This document shows positions 48,443 through 62,100 of a DNA stretch of 64,000 nucleotides, in pieces. A program made the translations under genes and the position numbers. The stretch lies in the NCBI GenBank assembly GCA_019916065.1, contig CM034234.1, positions 9,887,844 to 9,951,843 on the forward strand, read 5' to 3'. Position 1 is the stretch's first letter, and each line of letters opens with the position of its first letter. The notes under the pieces were generated by a model that searched no databases, had not been told where the DNA came from, and saw only the letters and a list, made by a program, of their open reading frames with translations. The stretch is from Vitellaria paradoxa (lineage: Eukaryota; Streptophyta; Magnoliopsida; Ericales; Sapotaceae).

Positions 48443-51400
48443 ATGATAAATCTGAAGCCGCCGGAGGCTCGGGCGTCGACGGCTTCGTCGTCGGCGTCGC
48501 CTGTGACGGCGGAGAAGGCGTTCTCTTTCATATCGCGAGGCTGGAGAGAAGTGCGGGACTCGGCGGATGCAGATCTCCGGTTGATGAAGGACAGAGCCAA
48601 TTCGTTCAAAAATTTGGCTTCGTCTTTCGATCGGGAGCTTGAGAACTTTCTCAATTCTGCCTCGAAGTCCACTTTCGCGGTGCCAGCTATCAGGTCCTCG
48701 CCGCCTGCCGAAATTGATTTTGTGAAGCGGTTGCAGCCGAAATTGTCCGAATTTCGCCGGGCGTACTCTTCGCCGGACTTCAGCCGGAAGGTTCTCGAGA
48801 AATGGAGCCCTAGGTCGAGAATTCGCCTAAACTTGTCATCGTTTAAGAACGCGATTGTGTCGGAGGCGGAGGAAAGTGACGAGGTGTTTGATTTTGATGC
48901 GATCGAGAGGTTTCGGAGGGGTAGGAGGGTGAGTTTTAAAGACTTTAGGTGGGAGTGGAAGGGAGAAGATGGCAGCGGGGAAAGTCAGTTCCGGGATTGG
49001 GAACCAATTCGAGCATTGAAAACGCTGCTGCGAGAGTTCGAGCAGAAGCATTCATCTTCGGAGATTTTTGAGAGTTTCAAGAACAGCGAGTTTGTGGAGA
49101 AAGTGAAATCAAGCTTGGTATGCTAGTTTAATTACTCTGTACTTTTTTTTTTCCCCGTGACTATTACTTTGTAGGTTTATCTTCTTGGATACTGATCTTA
49201 TATTGTATATGTTTATTTATGAATGCCTTTACCCTAGTTTTTTTACTTAGAAATTACTGCCTTGTTTATTATTTGTTTGAACTTTGTTGTTGAAAAAGTT
49301 CTTATTTTTGGGCTCTTGTTAGGATGAGAAAAAAAAGTTCATTCAGGCGTGGGGCAAAAAAAATTTCCCACAAAACTTTGATTGAGAATTCATTGTTATT
49401 TCTCATCCTTCATCAGAAAATTACTTCATGAAGTTTGGTATTACAAGTTTTATGATTAAATAGAATAAATATAAATTTAGACCTATTAATATATTTTCAT
49501 TTAGGCATTTGTTTTAATGCAAAATATTTTTAGGGAAAGCACATTTACTTGTATTTTTAGAAAAAATATTTTTAAAAAACATGTGTAAAAGTGATTTTTC
49601 AAAAACATTTGATATTGAAACAAATGGAGAAAACTTTCTTTGAAAGATTAAACTTAAATTTTCAATTTATTTATGGACAGAGTACTTAAGTTGGCTCAAC
49701 AAAATCTTCTTGTCAAACTAATTACGGTTGACTATATGAAACACCTTCTTCCATTTATATCTATAATAGGTTATGTTCTCCGTGAGGCATATGAGTTTGG
49801 TATTTATTTACAATTTCAATTCATGTATTCTTAGGTTTAGTTTTTGTCCTATTTATCTTTTTTACTTGGATCCACCCACAAAGTTGATTTTAGTTTTTCA
49901 ACAGTTTGGGGAATAGAAACTAAATTTATTGGCGTATCTCTAAGTTAGACACGACTAAAATATTTTAAACAACCTTCTCTCAAATTTTCTTCTATTGATG
50001 TCACCTCAATTATTTATTTATGTTTTCGGATATATTTATTTCTTATTCTTCCTTTTTTTTTTAAATTGTATTGTCACACATCTATCTTAGCATTCCTATT
50101 TTCATTACACTCATCTTATGAGAGTTGTGTCTTATTGACCCAACACTTTGGTACCATAAAGTATAGTTGTTTTATAACCATCTTATAAATTTTTTCTTTC
50201 AGGTTGATAGTTATCCTCTAGTCACATAAAAAATTGAGAGACTTTGTCATTTTAACCACCAGCTCGAATCTTATAGATAACATATTCTTCAATCCCTCAA
50301 TTTATATGAATTATTGATCCAAGATATCGAAAATGATCACTTTTTGACATTTATTAATTCTCAATTTTCTCTATGTCCTCATTCTTAGTTTTAGTTTTAC
50401 TGAATTTGCAAGGCATATGTTATGTTTTAGTCATACTTACTCTAAAGCCTCTAAACTCTAAAGTGTATTTTCAATGTTCTAAATTTATAATTAACTGTAA
50501 ACCTAGTTTTTTCAATCTATAAATAGAATTTCATCTGTGAACAACATAGCTAAGGTGAAAAGATAAGGGCTTAAAGTAGATTGGTGTAAACCAACTGTAA
50601 TTGAAAAATTATTTGTATTACCTCTAATAGTTCTTATCCTGCTTCGTCATATATGTCCTTGATCCCTTTAATACATTTCATGGTTACTTTTCTCTTTCCC
50701 AACATCTATCATAAAATATTTTTAGGACCCTATTGTATGTTTTCTCTAATTTTTTTGTTACATATCTTAGTCTAGCCTCAATTACTTTTTTGCAAAGTTT
50801 CATTGTATGATTCATAAGCTTAATGCAATGATAGTTGTTACACACTTGATGTCCTCTCCATTGTTATAGATTAGTACAAAAATACTTTTGCTTCATTCAT
50901 TAGGCATTTTATTGGTATGCAAAATTCTGTAAAACAATTTTGTCAACCAAGTTATCCCATCATTCTTTGGGCACCTCCAAACTTCAAGTGGCTTCATCTT
51001 CGATTATTTTTGTGCACATAAAGTATTTTTTTATTTATTGCCATGCCAGCCATGTTCTATTTTATTTTTTTGAAAATTGCCATCTCTGTTACGTCTTATG
51101 AGTGTCTATGTCCATATTTCTTAATTCTTAGTAGTTGCTAAATTTTTTAGTCTTAGTGTGATGATATATCATGAAATCTCAAAAGGAGGATCCTCAGTTT
51201 TTGTGATTTTAGCTCATTGTTTTGCCTTTTGGGATTAAGTTTCCTGCATTTCCTTGGTAAATGCAATATTTTAACCATTAGTTTCCTCCATAATTATTCC
51301 CATTATGTTCTGTTGAGGCTGGCTACCATTTGGAGTGAAACATTTATGCATGAAGTGGCATATTATCTCAATTGAAAGCTTGCAAGGAGCTAGTTGTCCC

Positions 51401-54400
51401 ATTGAGAAAACACTTTCCATAAATGGAAGGCCTTAAACATGAGAACTGTTGCTGCCATCTGTAACACGAGGTTTAGTTCATTCCATGATAGGAAGTGAAT
51501 GCTTGGCAATAATTTATAATATTTCAACTAGTCAATGCTGTCTCTTGACCATTATGTTTGTCAATAATTGATGCTTTTCTACTTATATTTTTATTTTACA
51601 TTAGAAATGACAAGCTAGATTCATATGTTCATTGTTAATATGTTCCATGATTTATTAATTTTTGCAGAAAGGCATCTACAAGGAGCCGACTGAGTCAAAG
51701 GTTGGTGCTGGGCCTATACAACTTTTCGTGTATTTTTTGTTGGTATTTTAATTTTTTTTACACTTTTTTTCTTAAAACCTGTATTTGTTTTCTGAAAGGC
51801 ACCAAGGAGATAAAATCTTGAACCTTGTTAACGTACATACTACCAGCGGGTGTTCGCACAATAACTCTAATATTTAATAAAAAATAAAAAATAAAATTTA
51901 AAATTTAAAATTTGAAACATTATAATTTGCAATGCATTAAACTTTTAAAATGTGAATTGAGAAAAAAGTTCTACTTCCAAACTTTAGTGTCTAATAGAAT
52001 ATCAAATAATGGAAGGAAAATCCAAATAAATCCACGAGAAACGAGATTAAAAAGTCTTGACTTTTTTTTTTGGGGGGGGGGGGGTTATATGGCAAAGAAT
52101 TGAAGTATTATCTTTTGTCCTTATTTTTTTCTTTTGATAAATTTCTTGTCCTTAAAATTAAACATCTAATTGGTTGTGCTCATATTCTGTGGGATTATTA
52201 AACAACTCACATGCTTCTATTAGGATGCAAATGCTGAATGGCTATTGACAGCCCATGCCTCCCTATTTTTCACTAGCATGTATTGAGTTTAGAATACTTG
52301 ATGGATATTAGCTTGAATATCTTTTTGACAAGCTTGTAACTCTTCTGTGTTTATTGGTTAGAATCAACAGACTAATCATGATGTATTGTTGTAGAGGATG
52401 CCCTTTTTGAAGAGGAATTGTTCAATCATTGGGGTGAATCTAAAATGTGAAAATGTCGAAGTACAAATAATAAAATTGAAAAAATCAATATATCACAAAT
52501 ATGTTAAGTATTAAGTACAAATAATGATTGCAGACAATTAATTTATATATTGGAATTTTTTTTTTGGTAATTTATATTGGAATTTTTTGAAAAGGTATAT
52601 TTACAACACCCATAGCATATATGAGTAGAAGTGACAACGTGAATTTTGTGCCATTATTATTCTAGATATTTGCATCACATCCATAAGTTCCATACTTGGT
52701 AAATGGTAATAAAGGATATTCTAGTGGATTGTGGACATTAATTAGGCAGCCTCCAATGGATTGGCTATGTCTTTTCCCTTGTATTTCTTGCTTTTTTTTT
52801 TTTTTTTTAAAGATAAGTAAGATTTATTACGAGCATCGAAGAGATGCCTTGGAAAAAATGAATTACATCAAATCCCTTCTTATTTCATACTATCTATGAA
52901 AATCAGAAAGGAGCTAAGGTCTATCTCTTTTCCATTCTCTACCCAACTAAACAAACAAGAAAGAAATACACTTTTGGAATGCAAAATATTCCTTTCTGAG
53001 TTATCGAAGATTCTCCTATTACGTTCCTTCCAGATCAACCAGAAAAGGCAATACGGGATTGTATTCCAGATCTTCCTCTTTCTCCTGCCCATAGGATGTC
53101 CCCACCAAGTAAGAAGAAAACTTTTCAAGTCCATGGGGAAACACATTTGAACGTCAAAGTATGAAAGAATTAGACTCCAAATTTCAGTTACACAAACACA
53201 GTGAATGAGTAGATGATCAATAGATTCCTCCTGTCTGAGACATAAAGAACACCTATTAACAATAGAATAATCCCGTCGCTTAAGATTATCCATAGTCAAA
53301 ATCCTTCCCCTAACAGCACACCAAGAGAAAAAAATGACTCTTGTAGGTACAGGGGCCTTCCATAATTTCTTCCAAGGAAAAATATCCTCCTCTCCACTCT
53401 GCAAGAATAGATAAAAGGATTTGACTGAGAAATCTTCATGCTCTGAATGCTTCCATCTCAGTGCATCAGCCGAGTCTTCCATTGGGTGAGAATAAAGGAT
53501 TTCCATCAAAGTCCTGAAACTATCCACTTCCCAATCATTCAGATTCCTTCGCAGTTGAACATTCCAAATTCTATTAGAGCCGATCCCTGATGAATAATTT
53601 GAAACCAAAGCATCCTTGTCCAAAGCAATGGCATAAATATCAGGAAAAACATCGGAGAGGCTTCCACCCGTCAACCGGTTATGTTTCCCAAACAATGTCC
53701 TATCCCCCCTTCCTGCTTTCCAAGATAAAAATCTCTCAAAACTCGACCATATCTTGCTTAAACTTCTCCATAAACTGGCACCAAAAGAGGGGGACCCTGC
53801 AGCAGATTTCCAGCCGCCTTTTACAACTCCATATTTGGTCTCAATCAAACGCCTCCAAAGGCTAGATTCTTTATGAGCAAATCGTCAAGCCATTTTCCCC
53901 TGAGAGCTTTATTGTGCAACTTAAGCTGCTTAATACCAACTCCCCCCATATGAATGGGGTTGCAAACAATTTTCCAGTCCACTAAGTTGTGCTTGAAAAC
54001 TCCTTCGCTTCTACCCCAAAGGAAATTTCTTTGCAATCTCTCAATTTCCTTTAGAACACTCATAGGGGCAGGAAAGAGTGAAAAAAAAGTAGGTGGGAAG
54101 GCTGGATAGAACACTCTTGATCAAGGTAACCCTCGCTCCCATTGATAAATAATTAGCTTTCCACCCTGCCAATCTATTTCTGCACCTCTCAATAACAGGT
54201 TCCCAGATTTGTTTAGACCTGAAATTTGCTCCTATGATCATACCCAAATAAACTGTAGGAAGGAACCCAATATTACAGCCAAGAACAGCTGCAAAATCCT
54301 CCATATTAGCATTGAATCCCACCGGCAGGACCTCAGATTTACTGAGGTTAATTTTAAGGCCAGTGACAGCTTTGAACCCCAGAAGGATGCATCTAAGATG

Positions 54401-56110
54401 ACCCAGCTGAAGCAAATCAACCCCACAGAAGACTATAGAATCATCTGCAAACAGCAGGTGTGAAATGCTGAGGCTCTGACTGCTGTTTTGCATAGGAAAA
54501 CCCTCGATGAAGCCTGCCTCCACAGCCTTGTTTAACATCCTGCTGAGAACCTCCATTACCAAAATGAATAGAAAAGGAGAGAAAAGATCTCTTTGTCTTA
54601 ACCCCCGAGAGGAAGGAAAAAAACCTTCAGGAGATCCATTTATCAAGACTGAGAATCTGGCAGTAGAAATGCACCTGTTTATCCATTGACACCATCTTTC
54701 CCCAAAGCCCATTCTTCTCAGCAAATGCAGCAGGAATTTCCAGTTTACATGATCGTAAGCTTTTTCAATATCCAGTTTGCAGACCAAGCCAACACCTTTG
54801 CTTTTGATTCTGGAATGCAAGACCTCATTTGCAATTAGAATTGCATCCAAAATCTGCCTGTCCTCGACAAAAGCATGCTGAGAATCAGAGATGAGACTGT
54901 CAATTACCTGTTTCAACCTATTAGCTAGTATTTTTGACAGCAGTTTGTAGACTGCTCCCACTAGACTAATTGGCCTGAAATCCTTTAATTCCACAGCTCC
55001 CTTCTTCTTAGGAATTAGTGCAATGAAGGTTGAGTTCAAACTTCTTACAAATCTACAGCTGCAATGGAATTCTCAAAAAACAGCTAGCAGGTCTTCCTTA
55101 AGAATAGCCCAACATCGAGGGTTTCTTGCTTATTCTCCACCAACTAAAATAGGAGTGGCTTCAAAAGCAATTGGAAGGTCATACTTGTGCTGGTGATGAC
55201 ATTGCTCTTTTATAGAAGCCTCGTTCTTGTATATCTTCACGTGGGATCAAATGATGAAGTGTATGGACAAAAGAACTATGTGTATTTAATATACACGTTA
55301 TCTTTTAGAGTAACTCTCTGTGTAGGCCTTTGCTTTCAAGCATTAAACTCATTCTCATGATTAGCATCACTAGTAAGAGTATGATCCTATGATATCATTG
55401 TGAACAAAATGTATACACACTTTTGAGTTCTTGTTATAATATTTTCATCGATATGAACCCTATTGAAGTGGATGAGAAAACATGGTTGTGTGCATTAATG
55501 TAATGCCCAAAGAGAAGGCCTTCCATTTTTCAATCAAAAATTTTAACCATCTCAAAAGGAGCGGTTATTGGAGGTAGAACAGTATTTCTATTACTGCAAC
55601 ACTTAGAAGATGTTTTGTGATGGAACAGTGGTGCATCACAATACGGGCATGTTGGAAATGTTGTTAGTTGCAATCTTTGCAATTCTTCAATTTTAGGAAA
55701 ACCTTTGACACAATTGTGAACTTTTAAGAGTTTTAGCAATTTTCATAGTAATTGAAACTTTTGGTGTGTTTGGTAAAAATTTAAAATTTTTGGGAACTTT
55801 AAATAAATTTTGGTTGTTTGGTAAAAAAATTGGAGAAAATTTCAGCAACTTTTTGAAATTTTTAGTAACTTTTGGTTGTCTAGTAAAAAGTTAGAGAAAA
55901 TTTTTGGCAAATTTTGATGGTGTTGCCAAACACCAAAATAGGCAAAAGGTGGCATTTTTTTTTCCCTTTTTTGCCAACTAAACGGACCCATAAAATCATT
56001 TAACTGATAGAAAAATAATGTTTATATATTAAAAATATATAAGATATTTAGTAACGTTATTGTATTTAAACCTAGTAACTCCATTAAAAAAATTGAAAAT
56101 ATATGCATGT

Positions 56111-56144
<34 letters not shown>

Positions 56145-59100
56145 TTGCAAATTAGGTTCGAGTGAACTATTCTATATTTGGGTATCGCACGAATCATAAA
56201 GTTCTCCATGAATTAGATAGATTTGGTTTGATTCACCACGATTTATCATTCCATTCTATTTGGATGTAAGATTCGCATTGATTACGTGGTGGATCGACTT
56301 GAATTGGGAATTGTATAATTTTGACAACTCACAAAATCTGCATCAGTCACCTTATTTTGTGATGGACCGTGATATGACCTCATGTCACTTGGGATGTTTT
56401 TATATTGCATATTTGTTACCATGTGACATCTCGTATGTTCAGCCCTCAAGATTAGGTTAAGGGACCTATAGGCAGAGTCAATTTCATATACAGTTATAGT
56501 ATGTTTTTCCTTAGGATTGATTTACATTTATCATAAATTAGATATAAATGACTTGTAATTTAATATGATAAAGAGTGCACTATACTGACGGTTCTGTTTT
56601 CTTTTGCTTTTCCTTATATGTGTGATGTAGGAAGTCCCGCCACTTGATGTACCAGAACTTTTGGCATATTTGGTCCGACAATCAGGGCCACTCTTGGATC
56701 AACTTGGTGTTAGAAGAGGTAATTAATTGTTGTCGTCGTCGTTTTTTTTTTTTGGGGGGGGGGGGATAAGTAGAAGAGGTAATTAATTTATTACTGTTCT
56801 GTTTTGTCTTGGTCCCTCCCCCCCCCCAAAAAAAAAACCTCAATTGTGGTACTCTTATTTATTTTTATTAGAGATAAAAATCTATATATATCAGATATTC
56901 AGATATATTTGAATGGTATATATATTGTTATTTTTTTCCTTGTTCCTTGCCATGACTATTTGGATTGACTTGATTGAGGAAGATAAATGTAATTAAAATA
57001 TTTCAAATAATCAAATCTTTGGCTCAGTTTTATATGGCCATATATATAAGCTTTAGTACATGGATTGAAAACTCACCTGTGATCCTTATGAAGAAGCAAA
57101 AATTCAAGACTGTACACAAGTACTTGTGTAATATGGACGTAGTCTTATGTCATAGATGTTTTGCCATTGAGATTATAAGAAATATTTCAAAAAATTTAAA
57201 CAATAAAACCACATTATTGTTTACTCACTAATTATTTCAAAAGCTTAAATTGTTTGAACATTGGTTCAACAATGTCTATCAAGTTAACACTCCTTTTACT
57301 TCCAACCTCGAGTTGCAGATGGAGCAAACATACTTACATCTTGAATGAAATAAGGTGCACCAATAAAGACAAAGTGGATGACAATCAATGGGGAGGCTTG
57401 TAAATATGTCATGTTACATGGCATATTTGGCTCATATACTAAAGTGAACCCACTTCTTGTTGATTAGTAAGTAAGAAAATAAAAGGGGAAAATAAAAGAG
57501 AGAATGAAATAGAAAACAAAGGAAAATGGATTTAATTCGAGAGCAACCCTTCTCTCCTAATGAGATTTAATTCTTAGAAATGATATTTCTTTTCATTATT
57601 TTTTTTTCTTGCAGTAGTCTCTATTTATAGACTTTATAACAACAATTAAGCTAACTAATTTGATATTTGGATCCTAAGTAACTAATTTGGGTCTATAACG
57701 ACTCCCACACCCTTAAAAATTGATCTTGTCCTCAAGGTCAAAATACAATTATTGCACCAGACAATTATTGTTATTATTATTATTATTATTATTATTTGGT
57801 TACAGAGAGGACAACACCCACGATAAATAGGTATGCTAGCAAGGGATAAACGTCACATCCTCTCCATGCACATGCAACACACTGCATCAATCACATGTCT
57901 GCTTCCTCCTTTCTAAACGGTGTGTTCAACGCCGTCTTGGTTCTCGCGTGAATTGCGGGTTTCGCTCCTCCGCTAGCATCATCACTTGATTCAAGCAGCT
58001 CTCGCTGCTTGAATCTAATCCACGCAAGGTGGGTTTGAGCTGCTTTCTAGCGAAATTTGACCTATGTGACCACCCATGACTGGTTCTTATTCAGGAGCAT
58101 CGTCCGTTTCTTCTTATACGTTCTCTCTGTTCTCTCCACCAAATCCTTTCAGAAAATTGGATTTAGGCCAGCAGTAGACATTATCCTCAGCAGTAGAAAA
58201 TTGGATTTCACCGTCCAGATTGAAAATCACTGACACATTATTGGCAAGAGCAATGCAGATTGTATTATTCCTCTTCTTGCCCTTGGTCAAGATAGTGTTG
58301 CCGCGGAAAAGCTGCGACTTTTCTTTCCTTTTTCCTTTTTTTGGGGGTGGGGGTAGAGTCAACGATAGGGTCTTCAGCCTTCCCGTTATTGCAAACCCAC
58401 AATTGGTGAGTTGTGATATCGATCAGCACCGATTGATCTTGTTGCTGCGTCCTAGATCGCGGCCTTGATTTAGAGAAACCCTTTTTAGAATCTTCGTATT
58501 TCCCTTTTATGGTCTTTGATGGATTGAGATTAGACTGAGCCAATCTAATTTTCTGGTTTTGGAATGATCTTGCTTCCATCCCTTCTGTCTGGTTCTTCTA
58601 GATTGCTGTAGTATTGGCTTGAACTTGTTGAGATAAGTCATCTAATTTATCGTTCATAGCTTCCATCATCTTTATGAGTTGATTGAGTTGGTTCTGTAGT
58701 TGTTGGTTGGAATTTGAATTCTGAGAATGAAATTTGATTCCCTTTTTTAGATCAAAATATGGCTCGGATACCAATTGAAGTGAACTCACTCTTTGTTGAT
58801 TGGCAAGTAAGAAAATAGAAGAAAAAAATAAAGGAAAATGGATTTGATTTGAGAGCAACCCTTCTCTCCCAATGAGATTTAATTCTCAAAAATGATAATA
58901 TTTATTTTCAAAATATTTTTTTTTCTTACAATACTCTCTATTTAGAGACTTTATAACAATAATTAAACTAACTAATTTGATAATTTGATTCTAACTAACT
59001 AATTTGGGTCTATAACATGCACATAAATGTTCTTTTTCAAAAAACATACACATAAATGTTAACTCATACATGTGGCTATAGATGTATGCCAAGTTAGCTT

Positions 59101-62100
59101 TACATTGGGAGCTAAGAAGCACGGATATGATGTGGACATGATACGGATATGTTCACAGATACGATGATTTTGAAAAAATAAGGATAGATATAGGCGCTCA
59201 TAAATATGCCTTCTATGATGTACTGATTGCCTTAAAGGTGCCATTGCAACCTTAATGGGCTCGAAATGTGATATAGAGAGTTTCTAGGTTTTTTAGTTTA
59301 TGATGTACAAAAAGGCACTCACGTAACCTTAACTTTACGTTTTAGTTCCCCTCCTCCCAATCTCTCTCCATTGAACAATGTCAACCCAAATATAGGCAAA
59401 CCTAATTGTTCGTATTCTTTTGATAGACTCCAAAATAACCATCCATTATCATGGTGAACTAGAGCTAAATTGTATCTATATTCACCAAATAAACACCATG
59501 ACACTAACACAATCAATGATAGGTCACACTTATCATGTTCACGTCTCCTTTCTTTAATCTTCCATTACTTTACAAATCATTTTACATGGTAGGTTTGTCA
59601 TAAAACCATGTTGGTTTTTGTTATTGTTGTCTCATGTCCTAATTTTGCTTAATTTCTTTTCAAGTTTAACTATACGACTCATAAATTTGACACCATGGTA
59701 TTGTGGTTTTGAATATCATCTTTGTTCGTATTGATTTACTGACTTGCTTCCTGTTTATTTTCAAACATTTTCCCAGTGTTTGGTGAAGTTTGTGAGGAAA
59801 ATTAGTTACCATATTGCTCCATCACCCAAGGATTTATATTCTGTAAAACCCATCTAGACTTCCACAAGCTCCTATGTCCCTTCCACATCCCACCTTGCAT
59901 TTTTTTCCCCTGTTGATAGGCTTTTCTTTGGGCGTACAGAGACCTCGGCACAAAAGTTGTTTGCAAGGATTTGGACTTTAATAAATATAGAAAAGGTTGT
60001 ACCCAATGTACCAGACTTCCTACTTGCAAGTCAGAACTTGATTTGAAAGAGCAACTAGGCAGGCAGCGTTACCTGCACTTCTCTACTCTCTCTCTCTCTT
60101 TTTTTAGAGAGAGTGATTACAGCTGCTGGAACCTTCTGTGGATGGTAGCTTCCATCATGCTAGGTCACAGCGTCTATCCAACTTAATAACTATATGACTG
60201 ACAAATCGGCAAAGCAAAGTTATGTAATATATAAAAGATGTCTTTCATGTCACTTGTGTTTTTGTTTGATGTTTTAGAAGAGGCGAATTCCTTCATTTAT
60301 ATACTTGTTCAACAACCCCCCCCCCCCCAAAAAAAAAAAAAAAAGAGAAAAGAAAGAAAAAAGAAGGGGTGAATTACAGTTTACGTGCCTAAGGTTATTA
60401 TTCTTATTATTTTTAACAATTAGAAGGTCAGGCTGTGAGTGAGATTTGATAAAAAGATCAAGGGTGCAAATTGTAATTTACTTAAAAAAAGTACATTAAA
60501 CAAGGGAGAAAAAATAAAGGAAAGAAATATGAGCCACGTTACATAGAATACTTGCATTACTGAATTTCTTGCCAGGGTCCACGATAATAATCTGAATTTG
60601 GAGATTGAGGGACCTCTGCAAACAAAAGAAAAGTAAAAAAATGAAATGGGTGATAAGTGATATCATTTTGACATTGAATGGGGAGGAAAGGGGGAGTGGG
60701 TTAGGGGTAGAAGTCATTGTGGAGCCTTGTGCACTATGTTGCCCCGTTTAATATAAACTTTTGTTTGTTTGTCATTTTGTAAGAGATCAGAAACCTTTAC
60801 TATTAAGCCCTAAGTGTTCTAACCATGATAACAGATATATCCGACAAGATAGTGGAAAGCTTGTGCAGCAAACGCAAGAGTCGACTTCTGTTGCGTTCCA
60901 TACCCAGAGGAGAATCCTCCATTCTTGAAAGCGATAATAGTAGTGATGAACTGGATTTAAGGATAGCCAGTGTTCTTCAAAGTACAGGACATTGTTATGA
61001 GGGGGGCTTCTGGACTGATTCTTCAAAGCATGACTTTTCAAATAGGGAAAGGCATGTTGCTATTGTCACAACTGCCAGCCTTCCATGGTTGACAGGAACA
61101 GCTGTAAATCCACTGTTTCGAGCTGCTTATTTATCAAAATCTGCAAAGCAGAATGTCACGTTGCTGGTTCCATGGCTTTGCCGATCAGACCAAGAACTGG
61201 TTTACCCAAACAATCTCACTTTTAGCTCACCAGAAGAGCAGGAGGCTTTTATACGTAAATGGCTTGAGGAAAGGGTGGGTTTCAAGTCTGATTTCAAAAT
61301 CTCATTCTATCCGGGAAAGGTAATTTCTGTAGAATTATAACACAATTTCAGAACTGTATTCTTCTTCTTCTTCTTCTTATTCAATATCTGATGTGTTGTA
61401 TTGATTGTTTTCAGTTCTCCAAAGAAAGGCGAAGTATAATACCTGCTGGAGACACTTCCCAGTTCATTCCATCTAAGGATGCTGACATTGCTATCCTGGA
61501 AGAACCTGAACATCTGAACTGGTACCATCATGGTAAACGTTGGACGGATAAATTCAACCATGTTGTCGGTATTGTTCACACAAATTACTTGGAATACATC
61601 AAGAGAGAGAAGTATGGCGCTATTCAAGCATTCCTTGTAAAACACATAAACAATTTGGTCGCTAGAGCACACTGCCATAAGGTATGAGTCTCTAACCATA
61701 TGATCTATACTGTTAATCTGCCTTTTTCATCTATATTGTAGGGTGGTTTCTGTGAGATCTATTGAGTTATATATGTGGTTATGCCTTCAATGACTTAACT
61801 TTTATATTTGAAAGAGTGATTTGTTAGTGTTCTTTGTCTAGGTTCTTCGCCTTTCCGCTGCTACCCAGGATTTACCCAAGTCTGTAGTTTGCAATGTTCA
61901 TGGTGTGAATCCCAAATTTCTGAAAATTGGTGAAAAAGTTGCTGCAGAAAGGGAGCTTGGACTGCAAGCTTTCACGAAAGGAGCGTATTTCTTGGGAAAG
62001 ATGGTATGGGCAAAAGGATACAAGGAACTAATAGATTTATTAGCGAAGCAAAAGAGTGACCTTGATGGCTTTAAATTGGATGTATTTGGAAATGGAGAGG

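Noticed and set aside
52896..54689. + strand frames in DGD1 intron 2
   Set aside because: Antisense shadows of the L1 ORF2.
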